A DNA stretch of 64,000 nucleotides from Moryella indoligenes (GCF_030812885.1 NZ_JAUSTO010000003.1:1-64000), one strand, 5' to 3'; counted from the stretch's first letter, positions 8,203 through 18,186 are shown. The notes: generated by a model from the sequence alone, not told the origin. Program-made: numbers and translations.

Positions 8203-8981
8203 GACGGCTCCTTTCTCAAAAGCCGGATGAGCTCTTCCTTCAGCTCTGCCGCCTCCGGACGCTGAAGACTCGCTGCTGTACGCGGAAACGGAAGCGGAAC
8301 CTCAATTGAGCGAAGCTTCCTGATCGGCGAGGTCTCCACTGCCAGAATCCGCGTCGACAAAAACACTGCTTCCTCGACATCGTGGGTGATAAAGAGCACC
8401 GTCTTCCTCTCCCGCTCCCACTGCTTCAGCAGCCATTCCCGCATGGAGAGCCGCGTCAGGCAGTCGAGCGCCGAGAAGGGCTCGTCCAGCAGCAAAAGCT
8501 CCGAGCCTGTGAGCAGAGTGCGCGCAAAGGCTGCCCGCTGCCGCATCCCGCCGGAGAGCTCCCGGGGCGCCTTCGCACCCTGCCCGAAAAGCCCGACACT
8601 CTGAAGTGCCTCCTCTGTGAGACGATTCATCTCTGCCTGCGTTCTGCCTCTCTGGATCTCCAGCGGGAGGCGCACATTTTCCGCAACGGTTCTCCACGGA
8701 AAGAGCAGATCCTGCTGAGGCATGTAGCCACAGTAGCGCCTCCGCCCCGCAATCGGCAGACCATCCACCAGGATCTCTCCCTCCGCCGGAATGAGCAGCT
8801 GGTTCACCAGGCGGAATATGGTGCTCTTTCCGCAGCCGGAGGCGCCGATCACCGAGACGAACTCCCCCCGCTGAATCTGAAAGCTCAGGCGGTCAATGAT
8901 GGAAAAAGCCTCCGATGCGTACTGAAAGCGGACATCGCAAAAGCGGAGCACCGCCTGACCGCTCACGCTCTCTGCTCCCAT
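8199..8981 (-). CDS. thiZ: ABC transporter ATPase for thiamine pyrimidine precursor
   Basis: A 260-aa nucleotide-binding subunit. Walker A is GASGCGKST near residues 45-53, the Q-loop lies in YMPQQDLLFPW, the signature is LSGGMRQRAAFAR, Walker B is LLLLDEPFSALD and the switch His is in FITHDVEEA. It belongs to the SsuB/TauB/ThiZ clade and should drive ThiX with ThiY as receptor. It overlaps the end of tenA by 19 nt and thiX by 4 nt. The ligand is inferred from the operon alone. Confidence 0.88.
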   Translation of the reverse strand: MGAESVSGQAVLRFCDVRFQYASEAFSIIDRLSFQIQRGEFVSVIGASGCGKSTIFRLVNQLLIPAEGEILVDGLPIAGRRRYCGYMPQQDLLFPWRTVAENVRLPLEIQRGRTQAEMNRLTEEALQSVGLFGQGAKAPRELSGGMRQRAAFARTLLTGSELLLLDEPFSALDCLTRLSMREWLLKQWERERKTVLFITHDVEEAVFLSTRILAVETSPIRKLRSIEVPLPFPRTAASLQRPEAAELKEELIRLLRKEPS

Positions 8982-9694
8982 GCCATATCCCAGAAGGACT
9001 GCTCAAAGCGGGAGCAGTTCACAAAAATTTCCGCGAGCTGCGAGAGCTCTGCCTCCGGGCTCTGTTCTGTCAGGCGCTCCATGAGGACTATGAGCTTTTC
9101 ATTCTCCTCGTGATAGCTGAGAGAGCTGTAGCCCTGCACCCACTCCCCATAGAAGGGATGAGACACGGAGGACGGATACTGCTTCAGAAGTCTTCTGGCA
9201 ATGTACTCATAGCTCAGTGCACAGGCGAGAATCGCTGCTGTAAGCTCTGCCTCTCCGCCCTCATAGGAAATGCGCAGCATGTAGGAGGTATAGGAGAGAT
9301 TGTCGAGAGAGGCTCTGCTCTGCTCTGCCTCTTTCTCCGGAATGCCGAGCCGCCGCATGTAGCTGCGGTGCAGCGCCATCTCCCCCTCCATGATCTGATG
9401 GATGTAAGCTGCAAAAATACGCATTGACTCCGGCTCCCGCGCCTTCGCCGCGCCGAGCGCGAACACCCGCGCGTACTCAAAGAGATATACATAGTCCTGA
9501 AGCATATAGAAGCGGAATCTGTCCTGATTCAGGCTTCCCTCACCGAGCCCCCGCACAAAGGGATGCTTAAGATACCCCTCCCAGATCGGCTCTGCCGCCC
9601 TGAGCAGCCGTTCTGTCGTCCGTCCCGCGTGCGCCGCAAAGTTCGGGAGCCGCTGCCCCTCTGCACTCTGTACTGCAAGCAAAGCTCTGTCCAT
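8963..9694 (-). CDS. tenA: TenA family aminopyrimidine aminohydrolase
   Basis: A 243-aa all-helical TenA/THI-4 protein. It hydrolyses 5-aminomethyl-HMP derivatives made from degraded thiamine to HMP. Typical elements are the early PFVRGLGEGSL segment, FRFYMLQDYVYLFEYARVFALG, the central ILACALSYEYI stretch with a Cys near residue 140, and HPFYGEWVQGYSS. A GTG start five codons upstream would overlap thiD, but AGAGGAGG four nt before the ATG at 9694 makes this start more likely. With ThiXYZ uptake and ThiD phosphorylation it completes pyrimidine salvage. Confidence 0.9.
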   Translation of the reverse strand: MDRALLAVQSAEGQRLPNFAAHAGRTTERLLRAAEPIWEGYLKHPFVRGLGEGSLNQDRFRFYMLQDYVYLFEYARVFALGAAKAREPESMRIFAAYIHQIMEGEMALHRSYMRRLGIPEKEAEQSRASLDNLSYTSYMLRISYEGGEAELTAAILACALSYEYIARRLLKQYPSSVSHPFYGEWVQGYSSLSYHEENEKLIVLMERLTEQSPEAELSQLAEIFVNCSRFEQSFWDMAWEQRA

Positions 9695-9705
9695 AGCTCC
9701 TCCTC

Positions 9706-10512
9706 TCACAGCTCATGTGAGCCGTAGTTCTCTCCGATATCCCATCCGTGATCCATAGGCCCGGAGCCACTTCCGAGATCCAGCATGGCCGCGAGCGCAC
9801 CGGAGATATACGCCTTCGCACGCTCCACTGCAAGCGCAAGCTCCGCCCCCTTCGCGAGGTTTGCCGCTATGGCGCTGGAGAGCGTGCAGCCCGTGCCGTG
9901 CGTGTTATGATTAAAGATACGCTTTCCCATGAACCAGCGGCAGCCGTTGTCCCGCCACAGGAGATCATTGGCATCGTTCAGGCTGTGTCCGCCCTTCAGC
10001 AGTACCGCGCAGGAAAAGCGCCTTCCAATCAGCTCTGCCGCTCTCTCCATGTCCTCCGGGCTTTGAATCTCCATCCCGGAGAGTACCTCCGCCTCCGGAA
10101 TGTTCGGCGTGAGCACAGTCGCAAGCGGAAGGAGCTCCGTCTTGAGACTCTCCACCGCGTCCTCGCTGATGAGCCTGCTCCCACTGGTCGCCACCATCAC
10201 CGGATCCACGACAATATGCTCTGCTCTGTAGAAGCGCAGGCGCTCTGCAATCCCCTCAATGAGTCCCACAGAGGAAACCATACCTATTTTCACCGCATCC
10301 GGGCGTATATCTGTAAACACACTGTCAATCTGCTGCTTCAGAAATTCCGGAGGGACCTCATAAATCCCCTGCACTCCGGTGGTGTTCTGCGCGGTGAGCG
10401 CTGTGATCGCGGAGGTGGCAAAGACGCCATTTGCGAGCATAGTCTTGATGTCTGCCTGAATTCCTGCTCCTCCGCTGGAATCGCTTCCCGCAATGGTCAA
10501 CGCTGTTTTCAT
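9706..10512 (-). CDS. thiD: Hydroxymethylpyrimidine (phospho)kinase
   Basis: A 268-aa ribokinase-fold enzyme that phosphorylates HMP and HMP-P to HMP-PP for thiamine synthesis. The protein opens with ALTIAGSDSSGGAGIQADIKT, the ThiD hallmark. VVDPVMVATSGSRLI and the anion-hole motif NTHGTGCTLSSAIAANLA follow. The frame is open further upstream, but AAAGGAGCAGAACT before the ATG at 10512 and the family start support this call. It is the first gene of the operon, directly behind the TPP riboswitch. Confidence 0.95.
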   Translation of the reverse strand: MKTALTIAGSDSSGGAGIQADIKTMLANGVFATSAITALTAQNTTGVQGIYEVPPEFLKQQIDSVFTDIRPDAVKIGMVSSVGLIEGIAERLRFYRAEHIVVDPVMVATSGSRLISEDAVESLKTELLPLATVLTPNIPEAEVLSGMEIQSPEDMERAAELIGRRFSCAVLLKGGHSLNDANDLLWRDNGCRWFMGKRIFNHNTHGTGCTLSSAIAANLAKGAELALAVERAKAYISGALAAMLDLGSGSGPMDHGWDIGENYGSHEL

Positions 10513-10576
10513 AGTTCTGCTCCTTTCCGGACGAATCTCCTGCCGGGGTAACTCCCGTACACGCAAACGATCCCAC

Positions 10577-10610
10577 AAAAAAGAGAGGAGACGCAGCTGC
10601 ATCCCCTCTC
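10577..10610 (-). terminator. Riboswitch expression-platform terminator
   Basis: On the minus strand the stem GAGAGGGGATGCAGCTGC / GTCTCCTCTC (10610-10583) is followed by six T (10582-10577), between the TPP aptamer and thiD. It is the expected off-state terminator when TPP is bound. A second GC-rich palindrome centred near 10635 (CCCGGAGCTCCGGG) lies between aptamer and terminator and may be part of the switch. Confidence 0.8.
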
Positions 10611-10652
10611 ATACAAGAAGCTGCACCGCCCGGAGCTCCGGGCAGCCGCCTC

Positions 10653-10745
10653 TCTTCCCTACGTTGGCATTATCCAAATCAGGTGTATGGGTTACGGCAA
10701 GGACAGCCGACTCTCAGCCCGGTTCCACCGAGCACCCCTCATCAT
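10653..10745 (-). promoter_or_regulatory. TPP riboswitch (THI element)
   Basis: The minus strand carries the conserved THI-box blocks in order: GGGGTGCTC, CTGAGAG, ACCTGATTTGGATAATGCCA and CGTAGGGA. The first and last blocks can close P1. It is placed between a TTGACA/TAAGAT promoter and a terminator before thiD, so it should switch the thiD-tenA-thiZXY operon off when thiamine pyrophosphate is plentiful. Confidence 0.95.
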
Positions 10746-10761
10746 TCTGTTTTCACGCTTC

Positions 10762-10790
10762 ATCTTAAGGACTTGCGCGGCGAATGTCAA
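10762..10790 (-). promoter_or_regulatory. Promoter of the thi operon
   Basis: The minus strand has TTGACA (10790-10785), a 17-nt spacer and TAAGAT (10767-10762), about 20 bp before the TPP aptamer. The placement fits a transcript that begins with the riboswitch. Confidence 0.8.
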
Positions 10791-10826
10791 GGCTCAGTTC
10801 CTTAAGCCTCTCTCCGATCGTCAGGA

Positions 10827-13800
10827 TCACTGTCTTTTCTTTCTCTGCCGCAGCGTGAACAGAAGGAAGAGCAGACTCAACAGTCCGGCGATCAGAGCAT
10901 ACAGCATATTATCACTCATATCTCCCATCTTAGGCAGTGCTCTCCAGTCCTTCTTCGGCTCTTCCACACTCTCCGCCGCAGGATACTGTAGCGGTATTGC
11001 TTCTGACGGCCTGACAGCGTTTTCGCGCGGAGACTCTTTCGGCCTGGTAACCCTCCTCGAAACGCTGGAGCCACCTGAAGATCCGGACGACCTCGGAAGG
11101 CTCTTAAGCTGATTGATGAGAATATATCCCTCTTTGGCACTTCCCTCCGTTTTAACATGGAAGCTCTGATTACCTAAGTGAATACCGCCGTCGGCTTCTC
11201 CCACTTCTTTCACACTGTACTCATACTTTGTTCCGTCATCCGCAGTCTCCGGCAGATGTTCAAACACTGCTGTCCACTGATTCTCATTGCTCAGAACCCT
11301 CACGATACCGGCAGGCTTTCCATTTCTTAAGAGCTCTGCACTCACCCGCTCCGGATGTGATTCAAGCGTCTCGCCCTTCTCATCCTTCCAGCGCTTGCTG
11401 ACTCTGAGCTCCGTATATTTCAGCTGATAGGTATTGGTGACCGTGAGCCCCTCTGCCTCTGACAAATATTCCGCCGGCGGATTCGGCTCCTTCGCATAAT
11501 ACTCAAATACTCTTCCGCTGGGATCGTACTTCTCAAGCTTTCTTCCCTGCATATCTGTATCGAAGCGTCTGGAGCGGAGCGTTCTGTCCGCAACAAATTC
11601 ATTTACCTTTTCCTCTATCAGCTCGCCGCTGACCTGATGGCCCTTTCTCCAAAGCTCCAGCTCCACAGAGGGCATGGGTCCGTTGACCCATATTTTTTTC
11701 AGCTCCGGAGTTACGTTGAGCTTCTCACCGTCTTCCGGTATGAGGTTCCTGACACGAACCAGCTGTTCACTCTCCGCCTTCCTCAGTGTAAGCACACCGT
11801 TTTCGGGCTCGTACTGCGGCTCGTACCCATGTGTCTCCGTCTCCTCCACCTGATACTGACCATAGTAGAGGTTTTCGAGCACTGCCTCCTCTCCTGCCTG
11901 AAGCTGCAGCTCCTTCTCGTAGCCGTAGGGGCCGGTTATGCGGAAGGTAAATTTCAGGGCTTCACCGGACTCGGCGGGAATTGCATTGGCTCCCGTGGCA
12001 AGCTGTCCGGGCCTTCCATTGCCAAGCGGCTCCTTTTGAATGCGCAGGCTCGCCCGGTTTCCTTCCGGCTCCTTCAGGCGATTCGTGACAGTAAGCCCCC
12101 GCTCTTCCTTCTCCCAGTTGTCCAGCCGCAGATCCTCCGGATTGCTGTACAGCTCCTTTACGTAGTAGCTGTACTCCCTTCCGTTGGCATCTGTCCGAAG
12201 CTGTCGACCGAAATTGCGCATGCCGTTCTTATCAAGCGGCATCGCCTCCGTGACCCGGACACCGTCTCCTGCGTCGCCGCCCTTTCTCCACAGCTCAAAG
12301 CCAAGCTCCGGCCTCTCAACGCTCGGATCCGGTACGTCCCAGAGCTTTCTTGCGATGAGCTCCTCAGTCTCCGGCTGCCGGAAGCTGTTTTTGATATCAA
12401 TAGACTGCTGATTGACCTGCTCCGGTCTGTCTTTGCGGTAGGGCAGCAGCTTTTTCTCATAGCGAATTTCGCCATAGGACGGCGTGTACAAATTCTTATG
12501 AACACCTTCTATGAGCTCCTCCGCAGAGTAGATCCACTGTTTCCATGCGCCAGTCTCATCGTCGTAATAATCATAGTCCAGATCTGTAAACTCCGCCCTG
12601 CGCTCTGAGCTTCCGGTAAGCGCCGTCAGCTCCTCCACAGGATGGAAGTCTGCATCTTTCTTTCCACCCGCATCAAAACGGCTCAGCCTGACCTTAAACA
12701 CAGGCATCGGATCTATATTTGTTCCACCGTCAAAGCTCTTGTTTACAGTGAGCTTCACCCTCGCAGGCTCCACGCGACGGTTTACAACCTGAAGCGGGAG
12801 TGCGAGTGCATCCTGCTTCCCCTCCTCTGTGACAGTGACTTTGGGAGCTCCGTCAGGAGCCGCCGGATCCTTCTGAACGCTGATCCGCCATCTGGCGCCG
12901 GTTTTCTCATAGCCAAGCCATGCTCCGCTCTCTTCTGCCGGCCTCCCGCCGATTTTTGCATTTTTTACACTTTCCTCAGACAGGCGATAGTCTCCTGTCT
13001 TCAGTCCCTCGAATGCAAGATCTCCGTTCTTATCCGTAGACTGAACCGCAACTTTCATGTACACAGGCCCGGCTATATGTTTCTCCAGCCTGAAGCTGAC
13101 ATTCTCCAGTGCATGTCCTCTGTCGTCTGTCTTATGAACAGAGACAGTTGCAGGGCTCGGGCTGTTCACAAAGCGCTTCACAATCTCCGTCGTATCTGTA
13201 ACCTTGATCTCAAGATTCTTTGCATCCGCTCCCAGCGCAAAGCCCGGCAGCGTCTCGACCTCATTCAGAATGTAGGTTGCTCCGATCTCCAGATCCGCAA
13301 AGCGCAGCTCTCCCTTCTCATCTGTGCTGCCCTCCACTGCAACAGCGGCGTCCTGCTTCTTCAAACTAAACCTGACTCCCCGGAGCGCAGAACCGTCCTC
13401 CGAAAATTTCAGAATACGAAGACTTCCTCTGGTCTTGCGGTTTTCCCAGCTGAGATGAAGCGCTCCGTCAAAGGATGCCTGATTGGCCTTTCCGGGCAGA
13501 TCCAGCACCTCCACTCTTCCCGGTACTGTCTCCTCATAACCGGCAGGAATTTTTGTCTCCTTCACCGCATATTTTTTCGACATATCAAATTTGTCGTACT
13601 GGAAGACTGCTTTTCCCTCTCTATCGGTCTTCACCGTCTCAAGGGCTTCGCCCGTGATCTTGTTGCCCTCATAGCTATACAGGCTGAGCTCCGCTCCCGG
13701 CACCGGCGTCTTCTCCTGATTTGGCTCCACCTTGTCTATGGTGAGCGTCACTCTGGGGTTGGTCGCCTCCAAGCTGTGATAGGTGAAATTATCCCCCGTG

Positions 13801-14933
13801 GTCTTGAAGCGGAAGGGATGGTAGCTGTTCGCATAACCCGTTCTGGGCTTGCTCTCCCGGATCTCAAAGGTGGCCGCCACCGGCACACTGACTCCGGTCG
13901 GAAGCTTCTTCATGCCAAAATCCATGAAGGAAAGCTTTCCCTCCGGCCCGGTCTTCTGAGTTTGAAGCAGCTCTTCACCGCCGTCCTCTTTTATCTCCCA
14001 CAGCTGAAATTCTGTGTCCTCCAGCGGGTGATGCTCCATGTCCTCCTTCAGAATATCTACGCGGTTGGTGTTCTTCACCGGATAGTTCGGATACACAAGG
14101 TAATTGTTGTTGGAGGCCTGACCATTGACGCTCAGCCTGCCGCGTGCGTCGACATGTACCTTCACACGATTGTTTGTCCCGGCATTTTCGTACGCTTTAT
14201 ACCCCTCCGGGGCCTTAGGCTCCGCAATATAATAGTCCGTATCGACATCCAGATCCTGAAAGACCGCCTCGCCTCTTGCATTGGTCGACTGCTCCTTAAG
14301 CACTGTTCCATCCTCGGACTGAAGCTCAAGCTGCACGTCTCCAAGACGCTTTCCTGCGCTTGATTTGAGCTTCTCCAGAGCTGTCCTTGACCTCTCCTGC
14401 TCGGAGATACTGAACAGCCCCAGATTATACACCAGGAGTGTCGCCTTGTCATTTTTGATGGAACCAAGATCCATATGCGCATTCTTTCCGCCGTTATCTT
14501 TAAAGCGGATCTCTCTGGACGCAAAGGGCTGCAGCAGGCCGCGCGGCGTAGTCTCCGTCAGCGTGTACGGATAAACACTGCCAAACATTGGCAGGTTTTC
14601 AAAACGGACCAGTCCGGTTTCTGTTGACAGCACAAAGCGCCTCACATGGTTGGCTCCCTCGGGACCGCCCTCAAGCGTAAACCCGGTAAAGGGCAGCGGA
14701 CGGTTATTGCTGTCCACCTTATAGAATTCCAGCGTGCCTGTGAGCGGTGTCATCGGCACCGGCGTATAGAGCTTCTTGTTCAGCACCTCCACGGTGAGTG
14801 AGCCATTTTCTGCCTTCTTAAGCTGCTCTGAGCGGATCAGGGTGTACTGATTCTCAATCTCATAGCCGTCCTTCGTGCTCAGCTCCTCCAGAATATAATC
14901 CCGATGGTTCTTCAGCTCATCGAAGAGGATCAC
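10827..14933 (-). pseudogene. Cna-B/SpaA-type sortase-anchored adhesin, 5'-truncated
   Basis: An open frame of 1,368 codons made of tandem SpaA/Cna-B beta domains: repeated LEF/LRI-KVD openings, ETxxPxGY closings, and three late units with LELWRKG or LLRNGKP motifs. A Pro/Ser-rich stalk, the sorting motif LPKMGD, one membrane helix and a basic tail RQRKKRQ follow. Met replaces the usual Thr of LPxTG. The 5' end is abnormal. The first codon is a GTG that reads as a Val inside a domain (FDELKNHRDYILEE...), with no signal peptide and no ribosome site, and an in-frame TAA lies just upstream. The flanking 80 bp drop to about 12% G+C. It is probably a truncated gene or silent cassette. No sortase gene is in the window. 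Confidence 0.8.
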
Positions 14934-15100
14934 TCCATTGACTTTTTTAATGCATTAAACGATATTAAATTCTGTAATAAATTAATATTTTGTATATTTT
15001 TTAATATTTATATAGATCTTTGGGCTCTTCACAGAAAACAGGGCAGTTGCACCAATTACTCGGTGCAACCGCTCCGCCAGACAAGCGCTTCTACTTTCAC
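14934..15100. other. Very AT-rich junction next to the truncated adhesin
   Basis: From 14941 to 15020 only 10 of 80 bases are G or C, against roughly 55% in flanking genes. The switch in composition coincides with the end of the adhesin frame. An 8-bp inverted repeat GTTGCACC / GGTGCAAC (15046-15053, 15062-15069) lies just after the L,D-transpeptidase stop and may be a weak terminator. Confidence 0.6.
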
Positions 15101-16864
15101 TCAGTGCACATAGACTGTCTCTCCCGCATACACGCGCTTATACAGCTTCTTTGCAAAGCTCAGCGGAAGGTTCACACAGCCGTGACTTCCGGAGCTCTTG
15201 TAGATTGTTCCGCCAAACTGTCCGCGCCAGGTCGCGTCATGCAGACCAATCCCTGCATCAAATGGCATCCAGTAGTTGACAAAGCTCGCATACAGGCGCT
15301 GAGAGCCGCGCAGCACGCGGTTTCTCTGCTTATAGTTGATCTGAAAGACGCCCTTATGCGTCTCTCTGGCCCGGTTTGGCGTACCCGTGACACAATCGCT
15401 CTCCATGATCTTGCGGCCGTTCTCAAAGAGAATGACATGCTGCTTCTCGATATCAATATCAATATAGTCAAGTCCGTAGCCCAGCTGGAACTCCGGATCT
15501 GCGGCGATGACAGGAATATAGATCTCCTCTTCCGCGAGTATATGCCGCTCTGCTGAGGAGGGAGAGGCCGTCTCTGCCTCCTCCTCGGGATCGTCCGGAA
15601 TCAGCGCATTGGACCGACTGGCCGGCCCATACTGCTTCTCGGCTTTGCGCCTTCGCTCCTCCCTCGCCTCAGCGCTCTCCACGTTTTCTATATAAATGCC
15701 ATCTGTGAGACAGATCGTATCATAGCGCTCTGTCTGTTCTGCCCCGGAAGCACTCTGCGCTGTGTCTGCATCACCCGCGCTCCGCTCCTCCTGAGATGAC
15801 AGCCTCACTGCCAGCATCTCGGGCTCCGGCACAAGCTCTGCCTCCGCCTCTGCAAGAATGCGCTCCGCCTCCTCCGGAGTCTTCGCACGCTTTGCCTTTC
15901 TCTGCGCCTCCTTCAGGAGCTTCTCATTGCTCTTTTCCCTTGCGCGTGTCTGTGCCGCAGTCTCGGGAACCGGAAGCGTGACGCCGAGCTTTGCAGCCAG
16001 AATATGCTGAAACAGTACCGTATCTATGATATAGCGCTCTCCCTGCTCTGCACCAAGTGTCTTCAGAGCCGCGTCAAACTGATCCGGAAGTGCATCCGCA
16101 TAAGCTGTGATCGCCGCTGCGTCAAGCCCTCTTCCGCCGTCTCGCGTCTCGCGAAGCCAGCCGCTCAGGATTGTGCCGTCCAGCTCACGCTCCTCTTCCC
16201 CGAGTTTCAAGATGTAGCTGTGGTGTGCGAGCGCATTCTGCTCCGCACATAGCTGACAAAGTACGCTATCCTCTGAGGAGCGCTCTGCCTTTACTGCGAA
16301 GCGCTCTGTGAGATCCAGCTCAAGGGCATCCTGAACGGCAGCCTCCTGAATGGCATCCATGATCTCCTTCCGGCCGCCGCGCCAGCCGTCCTCATCCGGC
16401 AGCACTGTAAAGCCGCTCTCAGGACTATAATCCGAAATCTTTGCGTCGACAGGCGCAATATCCAGTTGAAAGAGCCCCTGCTCCTCCAAAAGCTCCTCCG
16501 CGCGCACCCTGTCAAAGCTCAGATTCTTCCCGCTTGAGAGCTCATGGGAACGAAAGAATTCCAGCGGCCAGAGCAGCGTGTTCTGCCCCGCAAAGCCCTG
16601 ACGTATCGGTGCATCCTCTGCGACAGAGAGAACCTCCGCGCGCGGAAGCTGATACTGCCGATCCTTCACGCTGACAGTCACAGCCCCCTCTGCCGTCTCT
16701 TTCCGAATGCGCTGAAAGGCTTCCTCCGGTGTGAGGTAGGAGGCTTCCACTCCGTCTACCTTTGTGTTTGGAAAGCTGTGCTGCCTAAAATAAGCAGCTC
16801 CTGTGCCGTACAGAGCCAGCACAACAGCTGCCGCCGCGAGTCTGATCCTCGTCCACTTCTCCAT
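15101..16864 (-). CDS. L,D-transpeptidase (YkuD domain) with N-terminal peptidoglycan-binding region
   Basis: A 587-aa cell-wall enzyme that forms 3-3 peptide cross-links or attaches proteins to peptidoglycan. An N-terminal membrane anchor (about 9-26) is followed by a PG_binding_4-like region (TKVDGVEASYLTPEEAFQRI). The middle is charged and low in complexity, rich in Glu, Ala and Arg (about 330-470). The C-terminal YkuD catalytic domain has GIGLHDATWRGQFGG and SSGSHGCVNLP, with the catalytic Cys near residue 565. The active-site motif is complete. Start ATG follows GGGGGAATTT. The low-complexity linker is longer than in many homologues. Confidence 0.92.
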   Translation of the reverse strand: MEKWTRIRLAAAAVVLALYGTGAAYFRQHSFPNTKVDGVEASYLTPEEAFQRIRKETAEGAVTVSVKDRQYQLPRAEVLSVAEDAPIRQGFAGQNTLLWPLEFFRSHELSSGKNLSFDRVRAEELLEEQGLFQLDIAPVDAKISDYSPESGFTVLPDEDGWRGGRKEIMDAIQEAAVQDALELDLTERFAVKAERSSEDSVLCQLCAEQNALAHHSYILKLGEEERELDGTILSGWLRETRDGGRGLDAAAITAYADALPDQFDAALKTLGAEQGERYIIDTVLFQHILAAKLGVTLPVPETAAQTRAREKSNEKLLKEAQRKAKRAKTPEEAERILAEAEAELVPEPEMLAVRLSSQEERSAGDADTAQSASGAEQTERYDTICLTDGIYIENVESAEAREERRRKAEKQYGPASRSNALIPDDPEEEAETASPSSAERHILAEEEIYIPVIAADPEFQLGYGLDYIDIDIEKQHVILFENGRKIMESDCVTGTPNRARETHKGVFQINYKQRNRVLRGSQRLYASFVNYWMPFDAGIGLHDATWRGQFGGTIYKSSGSHGCVNLPLSFAKKLYKRVYAGETVYVH

Positions 16865-17178
16865 AAATTCCCCCGTCTTACTGTTCTTTTTCAGAAGAAA
16901 AGCCCGCTCCGGAAAATATCTGTCTATCTACGGAAAGGCTCCTGCTCTGTTTTCTAAAATTTATATTTCTACTTTACCATGGAAGGTAGGCAGAGACAAC
17001 CGGGAGCGCGGCCTTTCCCAAAAGTTTTTTCTTTTTCTTTACTCATTTTTTGAAGGTATGATATATTAGTGCATAAGCTCTTGCGAGGAGCACAGAGCGC
17101 ATCTCGCAAGGCAACAGAAATAATCAAAAAGTAGGGGGCTGCGAAGCTGCTCACTGCGATTTGTAAGGAGGCTATCTT
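16865..17178. other. Divergent intergenic region ldt / asnA
   Basis: About 314 bp without a gene. A TATGAT (17057-17062) could be the asnA -10 box, but its -35 partner is poor. The asnA leader contains the stem CTTGCGAG (17080-17087) / CTCGCAAG (17103-17110). No T-box, riboswitch consensus or U-tract terminator was found in this leader. Confidence 0.5.
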
Positions 17179-18186
17179 ATGGCACTGATGATTCCGGAAA
17201 ATTATGACCCGGTTCTCTCCGTCCGGGAGACACAGGAAGCAATCAAGTTTATCCGAGACCTGTTTCAGAAGGAATTCGGACGGCAGATGAATCTGGAGCG
17301 CGTGTCTGCACCGCTCTTTGTATCCCGCAGCAGCGGACTGAATGACAATCTGAATGGAATCGAGCGCCCCGTAAGCTTCGACATGCTCTCCATCCCGGGA
17401 GAGACCGTCGAGGTCGTGCAGTCCCTCGCAAAGTGGAAGCGCTTCGCCCTGAAGCGCTACGGCTACAAGCCGGGAGAGGGCATCTATACCAATATGAATG
17501 CCATTCGACGCGACGAGGATCCGGACAATCTCCACTCCTGCTACGTTGATCAGTGGGACTGGGAGCGCGTGATCCGCAGAGAGGATCGCACGAGAGAGAC
17601 GCTCGAGGACACTGTACGGCGCATCTATATGGTCATCAAGCACATGCAGCACGAGGTCTGGTATAAGTATCCGAACGCCGTGTACCGCCTGCCGCGGGAG
17701 ATCAGCTTCATCACCGCGGAGGAGCTGCTTCAGCGCTATCCGGACATGAGCCCGAAGCAGAGGGAAAATGCCATCACAAAGGAATATGGCGCTGTCTTTA
17801 TTGAACAGATCGGTGACAGGCTCTCGAACGGAGAGCCCCACGATCTCCGCGCACCGGACTACGACGACTGGGCGCTGAACGGGGATATTCTGTTCTGGTT
17901 TGAGCCGCTGCAGTGTGCAATAGAAATCTCCAGTATGGGCATACGCGTCAGCGAAGAGTCCCTTGCAGAGCAGCTCGAAAAGGCAGACTGTCAGAACCGC
18001 CGGAAATTCACCTATCACAAAATGCTCCTGAACGGCGAGCTGCCCTACACCATCGGCGGCGGCATCGGTCAGAGTCGTCTCTGCATGCTGCTGCTGGGCC
18101 GCGCCCACGTCGGCGAGGTACAGGCGAGCATATGGCCCGAGGAAATGCGCCGCCGCTGCGAGGAACACAATATGATACTGCTGTAA
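17179..18186 (+). CDS. asnA: Aspartate--ammonia ligase (asparagine synthetase A)
   Basis: A 335-aa class II aminoacyl-tRNA-synthetase-like enzyme that makes asparagine from aspartate, ammonia and ATP. Clear AsnA blocks are SAPLFVSRSSGLNDNLNG, YTNMNAIRRDED, HSCYVDQWDWE and GGGIGQSRLCMLLLG (motif 3 type). The length matches the family (about 330). TAAGGAGGCTATCTT precedes the ATG. It is a monocistronic gene. Its stop codon lies inside the palindromic terminator that follows. Confidence 0.97.
   Translation: MALMIPENYDPVLSVRETQEAIKFIRDLFQKEFGRQMNLERVSAPLFVSRSSGLNDNLNGIERPVSFDMLSIPGETVEVVQSLAKWKRFALKRYGYKPGEGIYTNMNAIRRDEDPDNLHSCYVDQWDWERVIRREDRTRETLEDTVRRIYMVIKHMQHEVWYKYPNAVYRLPREISFITAEELLQRYPDMSPKQRENAITKEYGAVFIEQIGDRLSNGEPHDLRAPDYDDWALNGDILFWFEPLQCAIEISSMGIRVSEESLAEQLEKADCQNRRKFTYHKMLLNGELPYTIGGGIGQSRLCMLLLGRAHVGEVQASIWPEEMRRRCEEHNMILL

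Noticed and set aside
7168..8265. 365-codon plus-strand frame opposite thiY/thiX
   Set aside because: His/Arg/Gln-rich antisense shadow; the minus strand encodes clear transporter motifs.
12642..14363. 573-codon plus-strand frame opposite the adhesin
   Set aside because: It is a shadow of the Cna-B coding region with a composition unlike a real protein (many Cys, His, Leu) and no start signals.
14934..15100. Missing N-terminal part of the adhesin in another frame (frameshift)
   Set aside because: The upstream DNA is very AT-rich in all frames and only 167 bp separates it from the L,D-transpeptidase; there is no room for a signal peptide plus domain.
17063..17178. T-box or riboswitch leader before asnA
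   Set aside because: A stem is present, but no T-box antiterminator consensus, specifier loop or downstream terminator could be seen.
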